Origin: JASHPR01 sp963833885
GTDB taxonomy: Bacteria > Actinomycetota > Actinomycetes > Streptosporangiales > Streptosporangiaceae
Direction: 5' to 3'
DNA: 64,000 nucleotides
Assembly (NCBI GenBank): GCA_963833885.1
Contig: CAWHZU010000027.1
Span: 124,001-188,000 of the forward strand
In this document: positions 1 to 8,184 of the stretch, one piece after another
Layout of the letters: each line of letters starts with the position of its first letter
Position numbering within the stretch: the first letter of the stretch is position 1
The notes under the pieces: generated by a model
Database searches by the model: none
What the model was told of the DNA's origin: nothing
What the model saw: only the letters and a program-made list of their open reading frames with translations
Translations under genes and position numbers: made by a program

Positions 1-976
1 ACTGGTACCTGCCAGTCACCAGGCCCTTCACGGCGCGTTCCATCTGCTGCGGCGTCCTGGGCGGCTCGACGGCGATCGTCGGCACCTGCTCGGGTACCGC
101 GCCCCAGGCCTGCAGCCGGCTCATCACTTCGCCCGCCTGCTCCTTGGTTCGCGGCACCAGCACCCGCCAGCCGAACAGCGGCTTGGTCTCGTACCAGGAC
201 AGTGATGGCTGAGCGGTGACGCCGTCGCCGACCACGGCGACCGCGGGTCCATGCGCGGTGAGCAGGCTCACCCCGGCGGCCTTGAGGTCGGCGTTGACCG
301 TCCCGAGGGTGCAGACCACGGTGTGCTGGTCGGTTGTGGCGCCGTCCCAGGTAATGGCGAACGGTGTGGTGTCGGCCCAGCCCGCTGCGATCAGCATCTT
401 CGCGATGTCGGCCGGACCAGTCTCCGCACCCAGGATCACCAGGCTGCCCGGGCCGACCTGCACCCGGCTGACCTCGGAGGCATGGATGATCCTGACGTCA
501 CCGCTGGCGTCGGACGTGAGCGGGATGCCCGCGTAGGCCGGGACCGCGGTCGCCACCGGCACGCCGGGCACAACCTCGAACGGCACCCGCGCCTTCGCGC
601 ACGCCGCCGCCTCGGCAGCGGCGTGGCCGAACAGGAGCGGGTCGCCGCGCACCAGCCGTACCACGTGCTGGCCCGCCTTGGCGGCCTTGATCAGCAGCCG
701 CGGGTCCTGGACCAGCGCGTCAGCGTCAGCGATCTCCGCCTCTGGGCTGGCCAGCTTGCCGAGCTGAGCCATCAGCTCCGGGTCTGCCACCACCAGGTCC
801 GCCTTGGCCAGCAGCTCCGCGGCGCGCACGGTCAGCAGCCCCTCATCACCTGGCCCTGCGCCAACGAACGCGACGCGGCCGGCGGCCTGCCTCTCTGCCG
901 CGTTGGCCCCAGTCGGCTTCACGGCTGACTTCGCTGTCGTCCGGCTTGCGGCATTGTCTGTCACGGGTGGGTTCAC
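1..976 (-). CDS. hemD: Uroporphyrinogen-III C-methyltransferase / uroporphyrinogen-III synthase fusion (3' end outside window)
   Basis: Bifunctional tetrapyrrole enzyme. The first ~260 residues are a SUMT-like methyltransferase (GAGPGD at 39-44, VRGDPLLFG at 109-117), which adds methyl groups to uroporphyrinogen III for sirohaem/cobalamin. From about residue 265 (LFGWRVLVPRTKEQAG) the HemD cyclase domain begins; the gene runs off the left edge after 325 codons. The GTG start shares one base with the hemC stop (TAGTG), so the two are translationally coupled. This methyltransferase-HemD fusion is common in actinobacteria. The first ~35 residues are a poorly conserved, Ala-rich lead, so a later start is possible. 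Confidence 0.9.
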   Translation of the reverse strand, partial: MNPPVTDNAASRTTAKSAVKPTGANAAERQAAGRVAFVGAGPGDEGLLTVRAAELLAKADLVVADPELMAQLGKLASPEAEIADADALVQDPRLLIKAAKAGQHVVRLVRGDPLLFGHAAAEAAACAKARVPFEVVPGVPVATAVPAYAGIPLTSDASGDVRIIHASEVSRVQVGPGSLVILGAETGPADIAKMLIAAGWADTTPFAITWDGATTDQHTVVCTLGTVNADLKAAGVSLLTAHGPAVAVVGDGVTAQPSLSWYETKPLFGWRVLVPRTKEQAGEVMSRLQAWGAVPEQVPTIAVEPPRTPQQMERAVKGLVTGRYQ

Positions 977-1938
977 TAGTCATCCCCGTTGCTGATCTGT
1001 CCCGCTATCTCAGCGGACACGGCCGTATATCTTGCGGCACCACGCCGTAGCAGCTCGGCGGCCACCGAGCGGCCGAGGTACTCGGCTTCGTCCGATGGCC
1101 CGCTGGCGCTTGCTCGCAGTGCTGTCTCCCCGTCGGCCGCGACGACTATCGCCCGCAGCCGCAATCCATCCGTCCCAGCGGCATACCCGCCTACCGGGGC
1201 GCTGCAACCTGCCTCGAGCGCGGCGAGCAGCGTGCGCTCGGCCGTGGTGGCGGCGTGGGTGGCGGAATCATCCGCGCACGCCAGCAGGTCTGCCAGGTCC
1301 GGCCGGTCGGACCGGCACTCCACCGCCAGGGCCCCCTGGCCCGGCGCTGGAAGCATTTCATCGGGATCGAAGATCTGGGTCACCGCGTCGAGCCGGCCGA
1401 TCCTGGCCAGGCCCGCGTAGGCCAGCACCACGGCGTCGACCTCGCCGGACGTGATACGCCCCAGCCGGGTGCCGGCGTTGCCGCGGACCGGCACCGGGCG
1501 CAGATCCGGGCGCAGCAGCAGCAGCTGGGCGGCGCGGCGCGGCGACCCCGTGCCGATCGTCGCGCCCGGCGGCAGGTCGGCCAGTTTGGCGCCATCGCGC
1601 GCGGCGAGCGCGTCTCTTGGATCGTCCCTGGGCGGTACCGCGGCCAGCACTATGCCCTCCGGCTGCGCGGTGGGCAGGTCCTTCAGGGAGTGCACGGCGA
1701 TGTCGATGTCGCCGTGCAGCAGGCTGGTCCGCAGGCCGCTGACAAACACGCCGGTCCCGCCGATCTGGGCCACCTGGGCGCGGCTCACGTCACCGAACGT
1801 GGTGATCCCGACCAGCTCGACCTCGCGGCCGGTCCGCTCCGTGATCAGGCGCGCGACCTGCTGCGACTGCACCATGGCCATCGGGCTCTTGCGGGTGCCG
1901 AGCCGCAGCGGCCGGGCCTCGCCTGATGGCGCGGTCAC
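976..1938 (-). CDS. hemC: Porphobilinogen deaminase (hydroxymethylbilane synthase)
   Basis: Polymerises four porphobilinogens to hydroxymethylbilane in the cytoplasm. At 320 residues it has the normal family length. The N-terminal LRLGTRKSPMAMVQSQQVA matches the family signature, and LEAGCSAPVGGY near residue 245 carries the Cys that holds the dipyrromethane cofactor. The GTG start overlaps the end of the rex-hemA frame as GTGA, so translation is probably coupled. It lies third-from-last in a rex/hemA-hemC-hemD series that should share the promoter above rex. Confidence 0.95.
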   Translation of the reverse strand: MTAPSGEARPLRLGTRKSPMAMVQSQQVARLITERTGREVELVGITTFGDVSRAQVAQIGGTGVFVSGLRTSLLHGDIDIAVHSLKDLPTAQPEGIVLAAVPPRDDPRDALAARDGAKLADLPPGATIGTGSPRRAAQLLLLRPDLRPVPVRGNAGTRLGRITSGEVDAVVLAYAGLARIGRLDAVTQIFDPDEMLPAPGQGALAVECRSDRPDLADLLACADDSATHAATTAERTLLAALEAGCSAPVGGYAAGTDGLRLRAIVVAADGETALRASASGPSDEAEYLGRSVAAELLRRGAARYTAVSAEIAGQISNGDD

Positions 1939-4271
1939 TTGGGCACCTCCCGCTCCGGGCGCTCAGGGCGCTGTGGCCGCTCCGGCCAGTCGGGTGCGAC
2001 AGCATCCGCCCTGGTCACAGCTTGCACGGCATCCGGATCCAGGTCGAAGAGCACTCGCAGTACCGCCTCGTAGGAGTCGCCGCCCGGCGAGCCTGCCAGC
2101 TCTTTGACGCGGACGGTGGGCGCGTGCAGCAGCTTATCTGCGATTCGGCGCATGGACTGGGCAATTTCTCGACGGGCGCGCGCGTCGAGGCCCGACACGC
2201 GGCCGGTCAGCCGCGCCAGCTCCGCGTCGACTACCTCGGCGGCCTTGGCCCGCAGTGCGACCACGGTCGGGGCGACCTTGGCGGCGCGACCGGCAGACAT
2301 GTGCGCGGCCAGTTCCTCGGCCACGATGCGCCGGACCGAGGCGACGTCCTCTTCACCCGCGCCGCCGGGGCCACCGACGCCGCCCGCCCCGCCGATCGTT
2401 TCCAGGCCGATCACGCTCACGCCCGGAAGCTGCTCGGCGCCGGGATCGACGTCGCGCGGCAGCGCGAGGTCGAGCAGGACCAGCGGCCGGACGGACGGCG
2501 CGCGCGACGCGAGCGCCGCCGCGACGGTGTCCCTGGTGATCACGTGGCCGGGTGCCCCGGTGCAGGAGATGACCAGGTCGGCGGCAGCGATCTCGTCGGC
2601 CAGCCGGGACAGATCGACCGCGGTGGCCGAAACCGTTGCCGCCAGCCGCCCGGCGCGGGCGCTGGTCCGGTTGGCCACGACAAGCCGGGCGGCGCCCATC
2701 CTGGACGCGGTGGCGACCGCCAGCGAGCTCATCGAACCGGCGCCAACCACGAGCACCGAAAGGCCGTCGAGCGCGCCAGCGGAACCGCCCTCCGGCACTG
2801 GCGGTGTGGCCTGGCCGCTTGCGCCGGGGGAACCGTCTTCCCGCACTGGCGGTGTGGCCTGGCCGCTTGCGCCGGAGGAACCGCCCTCCGGCGCGGATGG
2901 CGCGGCCTGGCCGCTTCCCGGGTCGTACCGGCGCTGCGCCGCGGCGGTGAGCCCGACGCTCACCATGCTCGCGCCCGCCCGGTCGATTCCGGTCTCGCTG
3001 TGCGCCCGCTTGCCCGCGCGCAGCGCGAGCGAACCAAGGTCGGAAAGGGAGCGGCAGAGCGTGCCCTGTTCGCCCGCCTTGCGCAGAGCCTGCCGCACCT
3101 GGCCGAGAATCTGGCTCTCGCCGATCACCATCGAGTCGAGCCCGCAGGCCACCGACAGCAGGTGCTGAACGGCCCGGTCCTCGTAGTGCACGTACAGGTG
3201 CGGGGTGAGCTCCGCCAGCGGGAGCGCGGCATGCCGCGCCAGCAGCTCGCAGATCCAGGACACGCCGGAGTGGAACTTGGCAACCTCGGCGTAGACCTCG
3301 ACGCGGTTGCAGGTGCTGACCACCAGCGATCCGGTGACGTCATCCGCGTGGGACACGTCGCGCAGTAGCTTGCCGACCGCGTCGCCGCTCAGCGCGGCCC
3401 GCTCGAGCGTGGCCACCGGCGCGCCCTTGTGGCTGAGGCCAACCACGAGCAGGCTCACGTCGTCACCGCCCGCGCGGACGCAGCCGACGCCGTGGACCGC
3501 CGACGCCGTGGACGCAGCCGACGCCGCAGACGTGACCGCGGAGGCCGACCTGACCGCTGGCGCCGGCGTGACCACCGGCGGCGCGCCACCCGCTGGCCCG
3601 CTCCCGTTGACGCGCACCACCGCCCGCCGCTGCGCGTGGAACGCGAGGATCTGCAGCTCGATGGACAGGTCGACCTTGCGGACGTCGACGCCGGGCGGCA
3701 CGCTCAGCACCACGGGCGCGAAGTTGAGGATGCTGGTGATTCCCGCGGCGACAAGGCGCTCGCAGACCGCCTGGGCGGCGGCGGCCGGCGTCGCGATCAC
3801 GCCGATCGAGACGCCCTGCCCGGCGATCACCGACTCGATCTCGTCGGCGTTCCTGACGGCCTGGGATCCGATCCTGGTCCCCACGGTGAGCGGATCGGAG
3901 TCGAAGATCGCCGCCACGCGGAACCCGCGCGACGCGAAGCCGCCGTAGTTGGCGAGCGCGTGGCCGAGATTACCGGCGCCGACGATGATCACGGGCCAGT
4001 TCTGGGTAAGCCCTAGTTCCCTCGAGACCTGGTACACGAGGTACTCGACGTCGTAGCCGACGCCACGGGTTCCGTACGAGCCGAGGTGCGAGAGGTCCTT
4101 GCGCAGCTTCGCCGAGTTCACTCCCGCCGCCGCTGCCAGCTCCTCGCTGGACACGGTGGAGATGCCGCGGTCGGCGAGTGCGTACAGCGCCCGCAGGTAG
4201 ACAGGGAGCCGGTTGACCGTCGCCTCGGGTATGCCGTGCTGGCCGTTCTCGGTCATGGAACTGCGGGTCAT
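1935..4271 (-). CDS. hemA: Rex redox-sensing repressor fused in frame to glutamyl-tRNA reductase HemA
   Basis: One open frame of 778 codons. Residues 1-~215 are Rex: winged helix about 20-75 (LSHLGSYGTRGVGYDVEYL) and an NADH-binding Rossmann fold starting VIIVGAGNLGHAL at 94. Residues ~220-270 are an Ala/Ser/Val-rich linker. From ~272 comes HemA (VSLLVVGLSHKGAPV), with the catalytic Cys321 in STCNRVEVY, the GESQILGQV motif near 384, and a Rossmann core from ~505. Residues ~450-502 are a Gly/Pro/Ser-rich insert built on a 16-residue repeat. Separate rex and hemA are the usual arrangement; here there is no stop between them. A GTG at 3458 with a weak GGGCGG upstream could also start HemA alone. 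The ATG at 4271 follows AGGAG by 9 bases. Confidence 0.9.
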   Translation of the reverse strand: MTRSSMTENGQHGIPEATVNRLPVYLRALYALADRGISTVSSEELAAAAGVNSAKLRKDLSHLGSYGTRGVGYDVEYLVYQVSRELGLTQNWPVIIVGAGNLGHALANYGGFASRGFRVAAIFDSDPLTVGTRIGSQAVRNADEIESVIAGQGVSIGVIATPAAAAQAVCERLVAAGITSILNFAPVVLSVPPGVDVRKVDLSIELQILAFHAQRRAVVRVNGSGPAGGAPPVVTPAPAVRSASAVTSAASAASTASAVHGVGCVRAGGDDVSLLVVGLSHKGAPVATLERAALSGDAVGKLLRDVSHADDVTGSLVVSTCNRVEVYAEVAKFHSGVSWICELLARHAALPLAELTPHLYVHYEDRAVQHLLSVACGLDSMVIGESQILGQVRQALRKAGEQGTLCRSLSDLGSLALRAGKRAHSETGIDRAGASMVSVGLTAAAQRRYDPGSGQAAPSAPEGGSSGASGQATPPVREDGSPGASGQATPPVPEGGSAGALDGLSVLVVGAGSMSSLAVATASRMGAARLVVANRTSARAGRLAATVSATAVDLSRLADEIAAADLVISCTGAPGHVITRDTVAAALASRAPSVRPLVLLDLALPRDVDPGAEQLPGVSVIGLETIGGAGGVGGPGGAGEEDVASVRRIVAEELAAHMSAGRAAKVAPTVVALRAKAAEVVDAELARLTGRVSGLDARARREIAQSMRRIADKLLHAPTVRVKELAGSPGGDSYEAVLRVLFDLDPDAVQAVTRADAVAPDWPERPQRPERPEREVPK
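2781..2924 (-). repeat. Three in-frame 48-bp repeats inside hemA
   Basis: Copies begin at 2781, 2829 and 2877 with an exact 48-bp period, encoding a 16-residue Gly/Pro/Ala/Ser unit that contains SGASGQATPPV. They lie between the HemA N-terminal catalytic domain and its NADPH-binding domain, a junction that normally tolerates little extra sequence. Confidence 0.85.
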
Positions 4272-4357
4272 GCGTCGGCACTCCTGGGGGGATCGACGCC
4301 GGCGGGCTCGCAGGCTTGCGGTGCCCGCGTGCTTGGCATAACAGCCACGCTACGCCC

Positions 4358-4375
4358 TTGTGAACGCATGCACAA
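4358..4375. promoter_or_regulatory. Rex operator (ROP) upstream of rex-hemA
   Basis: TTGTGAACGCATGCACAA matches the known Rex operator pattern TTGTGAA-N4-TTCACAA at all but one defined position. It lies 87 bp upstream of the rex-hemA start. By analogy with Streptomyces Rex, NADH-bound Rex would release it, so haem synthesis rises when NADH/NAD+ is high; here the repressor would control its own fusion. Confidence 0.8.
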
Positions 4376-4479
4376 AGTCGTGAAGTTCCCCGGCTCAGCG
4401 CCCTGACCGGCTGTTTGCCAGGACTTTGCCATCCCAGAGCGGCATTTCCCCTAGTGCCCCGTGGCCGGCCCGGCCGGCG

Positions 4480-4743
4480 CTAGGCGCTCAGGGCGGCGCG
4501 CAGCCGCTGCTCGCTGACCCGCCAGAAGTCGTGCTGTACGCCGTCGATCAGGGTGACCGGAATCATCTCGCCGTAGTCCCGCAGGTCGCTTTCTGAGCGG
4601 GTGATGTCGCGCTCCTGCCAGGAAACCCCGAGTTCGGCGGCCACGCGTGCGATAACCGCCCGGGCGTCGTCGCAGAGGTGACAGCCGGGCCGGGTCAGCA
4701 GCGTGATCCGGTGGGCCTGGCGGGTCTCGCCGGAGCTACCCAT
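4480..4743 (-). CDS. Glutaredoxin-like protein
   Basis: An 87-residue single thioredoxin fold. ITLLTRPGCHLCDDARAVI has the CxxC redox pair CHLC at the end of strand one, followed by the family's ERDI and IPVTLIDG (cis-Pro) segments. The ATG at 4743 overlaps the last codons of the membrane protein at 4736-6319 by 8 bp. A longer upstream frame exists but has no homologous sequence. The gene precedes rex-hemA, but the rex promoter region lies between them. Substrate unknown; a thiol or mycothiol disulfide is likely in this lineage. Confidence 0.85.
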   Translation of the reverse strand: MGSSGETRQAHRITLLTRPGCHLCDDARAVIARVAAELGVSWQERDITRSESDLRDYGEMIPVTLIDGVQHDFWRVSEQRLRAALSA

Positions 4744-6319
4744 GACGGCCGACGCTGCCGCCGGGCCGCGGGCCGTAACCAGGCTGGCCGAACCCCGAGT
4801 CATTGAGCAGGTCGTAGCCGGTGTCGCTGAGCAGGTCGGAGACCGAGGGCAGCGGCGACACCTTGGCCTGCTGCAGGCCAAGCTCGATGATGTTGGTCGC
4901 GAGCACGAGCGGGCGGCGGTCCGCCTCGAAGGCCATCACGTATGGCTGCCGCTTGTGCTCCTCGTGCGCGGAGCGGTCGCGGTAGACCTCGTACAGGATC
5001 CGCTGCATCGGCGCCGACGGCACCGCGTGCACGATGAAGACGAGCGTGTCGGGCTCCTGAGTCCGCACCTGCCTGACTACCCGTCTGGTCAGCCGGTCGA
5101 AGTCCTCCACCCGGTCCTCGAGCAGCGTGTAGATCGCGATCTGGCCGTAGAGCTCCGCCTGCGCATGACGATCGGCGCCAGCCGGGCGGGCCGTCCCGGC
5201 ATAGTCGTGCTCACCCGGGTATCCGGCCCCGTCGGGGTAGCCGGACCCATCCCGGTACCGCGGTCCGTCATCCAGGTTCGCGTGCTCGTCCGGGTACTCC
5301 AGGTCGCCGGTGTACGGAGATTCGTCCGCATACGGCGCTTCGTCCCGGTACAGCGGCCCGTCGTCCAGGTGCCCGGCCTCGTTCGGGTAGCTGTCCCGGA
5401 ACCCCGTGTCGGCCGGGCCGCCGGGGTGGGAGGGTTGCTGCGCGTCGTAGCCGGCGGCGCCGCGGTAATCGAGGTCGTCGCGCTGCTGGCGCGAGCCGTT
5501 GCTGCGGTATATGCCGAACTCGTCGTCGGCAGCCGGGCCGAAATCGCCGGTCGCCGGGCCGCCGGCCCAGGACGGCTCCGCCCCCCAGTCGTCGGCGGCG
5601 TCGCCGCCGCCGGCGTCCTGATGCAGAACCTCGAGTGACAGGCCCGCGACCTGCCAGCCGGCGAACCACGTGCCCACCGCGGCCAGCACGCAGATCGGCA
5701 CGAACAGCGACGATACTGGCGCGTTCACCCCGCTCAGCGTCACGATGCTGGGCAGGGCGAGCAACAGCGCCGCGGCCCCGGCCACGCCGGTGGCCGGCAG
5801 GGCGTCCCGCCAGGCCGGGTCGCGGCCCGGCCGCGCGGCGGCGAACCCGATCGCGAACAGCGCCACGATGACCGTGGCCGGGGCCAGTACGTACTCCAGG
5901 AGCTTGTTGGGGACGATCTGGTAGTACACCCCGGTCGCCGGCCAGGCCTTGCTGAACGTCGCGTCGCTCAGCGGGTCGCTGCCGAAGATGACGAGCGACA
6001 CGATCCCCATGGCAGTCAGCAGCAACCGCGCGGCGAACCTGGTGATGACGCTCTTGCCCGCGAGCTCGGCCAGCCCGAAAGCGAGCGCGAGCGGGGCGAG
6101 AACCTGGGCGCCGATCTCCATGGCCCGGAACGCGATCGGCCCGAAGCCGATCTCGAACCCGAGCGCCTGCGCGCCGAGCGCCACGGTGAGGCCGAACAGC
6201 GCGACCGTCCAGGCCACGAGGGCGGCGTTCGGGGCGCGCAGGCACTTGGCTATCAGCAGGCCAGTGCCAGCGGCGCCGATGAGCGCCCCCACGATCGCAG
6301 CCAGGAAGTGAAGAGACAT
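4736..6319 (-). CDS. Multi-pass membrane protein with C-terminal ABM-like domain
   Basis: A 527-residue protein. Residues 1-~235 hold about seven hydrophobic helices. Residues ~240-360 are a hydrophilic linker rich in Asp, Tyr and Gly with repeated short units such as YPDE and YRDG. Residues ~365-470 (LYGQIAIYTLLEDRVEDFDRL, then FIVHAVPSAPMQRILYEVYRD) resemble the antibiotic-biosynthesis-monooxygenase (ABM) ferredoxin-like fold, probably cytoplasmic. Role unknown. The stop overlaps the glutaredoxin start, suggesting a shared transcript. The domain call rests on pattern recognition; membrane topology is inferred. Confidence 0.7.
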   Translation of the reverse strand: MSLHFLAAIVGALIGAAGTGLLIAKCLRAPNAALVAWTVALFGLTVALGAQALGFEIGFGPIAFRAMEIGAQVLAPLALAFGLAELAGKSVITRFAARLLLTAMGIVSLVIFGSDPLSDATFSKAWPATGVYYQIVPNKLLEYVLAPATVIVALFAIGFAAARPGRDPAWRDALPATGVAGAAALLLALPSIVTLSGVNAPVSSLFVPICVLAAVGTWFAGWQVAGLSLEVLHQDAGGGDAADDWGAEPSWAGGPATGDFGPAADDEFGIYRSNGSRQQRDDLDYRGAAGYDAQQPSHPGGPADTGFRDSYPNEAGHLDDGPLYRDEAPYADESPYTGDLEYPDEHANLDDGPRYRDGSGYPDGAGYPGEHDYAGTARPAGADRHAQAELYGQIAIYTLLEDRVEDFDRLTRRVVRQVRTQEPDTLVFIVHAVPSAPMQRILYEVYRDRSAHEEHKRQPYVMAFEADRRPLVLATNIIELGLQQAKVSPLPSVSDLLSDTGYDLLNDSGFGQPGYGPRPGGSVGRHG

Positions 6320-6443
6320 TGTTGACTATGGTGCCCGACGCGGCGAGATGATGCGACCGGACTGCTGGTCAGCGCCGTTCCGGATGATGCGCACCCGGCC
6401 GTGTTCCCGCTCGCCCGCTGGCGGCACCGGTAGGCTCGCAGGC

Positions 6444-7319
6444 ATGAGGAGGCTGTCGACACGGCTCCCGCGCAGCTGGGCGGCGCTGGCCGGGCAGGCC
6501 TCCGCCGCAGCCGCCGAGGTCGAGCGGCCGGCGCCGGTGCCCGACCCGCTGGCCGGGGCGTTCTTCGACGTGGACAACACCCTGATGCGGGGCGCATCGA
6601 TCTATCACTTCGCCCGCGGCCTCGCCGCCCGCAAGATGTTCGGCGCGCGTGACCTGGCCCGGATGACCTGGGGGCAGCTCTTCTTCCGGCTGCGCGGCGC
6701 CGAGAACTCCGACCACATCGACGCGGCCAGGGAAGCCGCACTGGCCTTCGTCGCCGGGCACAAGGTGGCGGACATCGTCCGGCTCGGCGAGGAGATCTAC
6801 GACGAGTCCATGGCCGAGCGGATCTGGGCGGGCACCAGGGAGCTGACCCAGCAACACCTGCAGGCCGGCCAGCGGGTGTGGCTGGTCACCGCCACGCCGG
6901 TGGAGCTCGCCAGCATCCTGGCCCGCAGGCTCGGGCTGACCGGCGCGCTCGGCACCGTCGCGGAGACCAGGGACGGGGTGTACACCGGCCGCCTGGTCGG
7001 CGGGCTGCTGCACGGCGAGGCCAAGGCCGCCGCGATCCAGGCGCTCGCCGACCGCGAGGGCCTGGACCTGGCCAGGTGCTCCGCCTACAGCGACTCGCTG
7101 AACGACATGCCGATGCTGACGCTCGTCGGCCACCCCAACGCGGTCAACCCGGACCTGGGCTTGCGCGCCGAGGCGCGGAGCCGCGACTGGCCGATCTACG
7201 ACTTCCGCTCCGGCCGCAAGGCCACCATGATCGCCCTGCCGATCGCCGCGGGCGCGGGGGCCGTGGCCGGCGGGATGGCCGCTGGGGTTGCGGTGCACCG
7301 TCGGCGTTCCAGCGGATGA
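6444..7319 (+). CDS. HAD-IB family hydrolase (SerB-like phosphatase)
   Basis: A 291-residue HAD phosphatase. GAFFDVDNTLMRG (motif I, DxDxT) lies near residue 35, WLVTATP is motif II, and a Lys in GEAKAAAIQ precedes YSDSLNDMPML (motif IV). The C-terminus holds a hydrophobic Gly/Ala segment (residues ~265-285) that may anchor it to the membrane. Start chosen at ATG 6444: TAGGCT (6431-6436) sits exactly 7 bases upstream and no Shine-Dalgarno is present, so a leaderless mRNA is likely. Divergent from the membrane protein gene. Substrate not predictable. Confidence 0.85.
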   Translation: MRRLSTRLPRSWAALAGQASAAAAEVERPAPVPDPLAGAFFDVDNTLMRGASIYHFARGLAARKMFGARDLARMTWGQLFFRLRGAENSDHIDAAREAALAFVAGHKVADIVRLGEEIYDESMAERIWAGTRELTQQHLQAGQRVWLVTATPVELASILARRLGLTGALGTVAETRDGVYTGRLVGGLLHGEAKAAAIQALADREGLDLARCSAYSDSLNDMPMLTLVGHPNAVNPDLGLRAEARSRDWPIYDFRSGRKATMIALPIAAGAGAVAGGMAAGVAVHRRRSSG

Positions 7320-7322
7320 CCA

Positions 7323-7363
7323 GGTTATATGTCTTGACAGATATATAACCGAATCAGAATACT
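7323..7363 (+). promoter_or_regulatory. ArsR operator palindrome and leaderless promoter
   Basis: A 28-bp inverted repeat at 7323-7350 (arms GGTTATATGTCT and its near-perfect complement) encloses the -35 box TTGACA (7334-7339). An AATACT -10 box lies at 7358-7363, 18 bp downstream, and the arsR ATG starts 7 bases after it. A bound ArsR dimer would cover the -35 box, so this is a plausible autoregulatory operator. Confidence 0.75.
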
Positions 7364-7369
7364 AACCTC

Positions 7370-7669
7370 ATGGTCTTCGAGGCACTCGCCGACGGCAACC
7401 GGCGGCGGATTCTGGATCTCCTCCTGGAACGTGAACGCCCCGTGCATGATCTGGTCGGCGTCCTGCGGGTCAGCCAGCCCGCCGTGTCCAAGCACCTGCG
7501 GGTGCTCCGGGAGGCAGGCCTGGTCACGTCGCGGGTGGACGCGCAGCGGCGGCTGTACCGGCTGCGGGCCGAGCCCCTGCAGCGGCTCGACGACTGGCTC
7601 GCCCCGTACCGGGCGACGTGGGAGTCACGCCTCGACGCGCTGGAAAGCCATCTGGAGGACATGACATGA
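7370..7669 (+). CDS. ArsR-family winged-helix repressor
   Basis: A 99-residue protein with the ArsR/SmtB fold: FEALADGNRRRILDLLLE opens it, and the recognition helix is VSQPAVSKHLRVLREAGLV at ~44-62. There are no Cys or His clusters of the metal-sensing type, so it belongs to the subgroup that typically pairs with an SRPBCC (AHSA1) protein. It overlaps that partner gene as ATGA. ATG 7370 coincides with the predicted transcription start. Confidence 0.9.
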   Translation: MVFEALADGNRRRILDLLLERERPVHDLVGVLRVSQPAVSKHLRVLREAGLVTSRVDAQRRLYRLRAEPLQRLDDWLAPYRATWESRLDALESHLEDMT

Positions 7670-8184
7670 ACGGCGAGCTCGAGCCCTGCGGCGACCGATG
7701 GAAACTGCGGTTCACCAGGGAGCTGGCGCACCCGGCCGCGAAGGTGTGGCGGGCGGTCACCGAGCCCGCGCACCTGGACGCCTGGTTCCCGCAGCGGATC
7801 GTCGGCGAGTGGCGGGTCGGCGCGCCGCTGAAGTTCGAGTCACGGGGCGGCGAGTTTCCCGCGTTCGATGGCGAGGTCCTGGCCTGCGAGCCGCCATCGC
7901 TGCTGGAGTTCCGGTGGGGCACCGACGTGATCCGCTTCGAGATCGTGCAGCAGGCCGAACCCGCAACCGGCTGCACGTTCCGGCTCTCCGACGTGTTCGG
8001 TGAGCTCGGCAAGGCAGCGCGGGACGCGGCCGGCTGGCATACCTGCCTCGACTTCCTCGTGCATCACCTGACCGGGACCGCGGCACCGTGGACGACCGGC
8101 GAGCGGTGGAGCGAGGTGCACCCCGGCTACGTCGGGCGGTTCGGCCCGGCCGCGGCCACGCTGGGACCGCCCGAGGGCCCTTAG
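7666..8184 (+). CDS. SRPBCC / AHSA1-like domain protein
   Basis: A 172-residue helix-grip protein: FTRELAHPAAKVWRAVTEP and LDAWFPQRIVGEW are the typical START/AHSA1 N-terminal elements, and HTCLDFLVHHL forms the C-terminal helix. The family binds hydrophobic ligands or acts as a stress-linked co-chaperone-like factor; the ligand here is unknown. It is translationally coupled to ArsR by ATGA overlap. Its end overlaps the convergent plsC gene by 4 bp. Confidence 0.85.
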   Translation: MNGELEPCGDRWKLRFTRELAHPAAKVWRAVTEPAHLDAWFPQRIVGEWRVGAPLKFESRGGEFPAFDGEVLACEPPSLLEFRWGTDVIRFEIVQQAEPATGCTFRLSDVFGELGKAARDAAGWHTCLDFLVHHLTGTAAPWTTGERWSEVHPGYVGRFGPAAATLGPPEGP

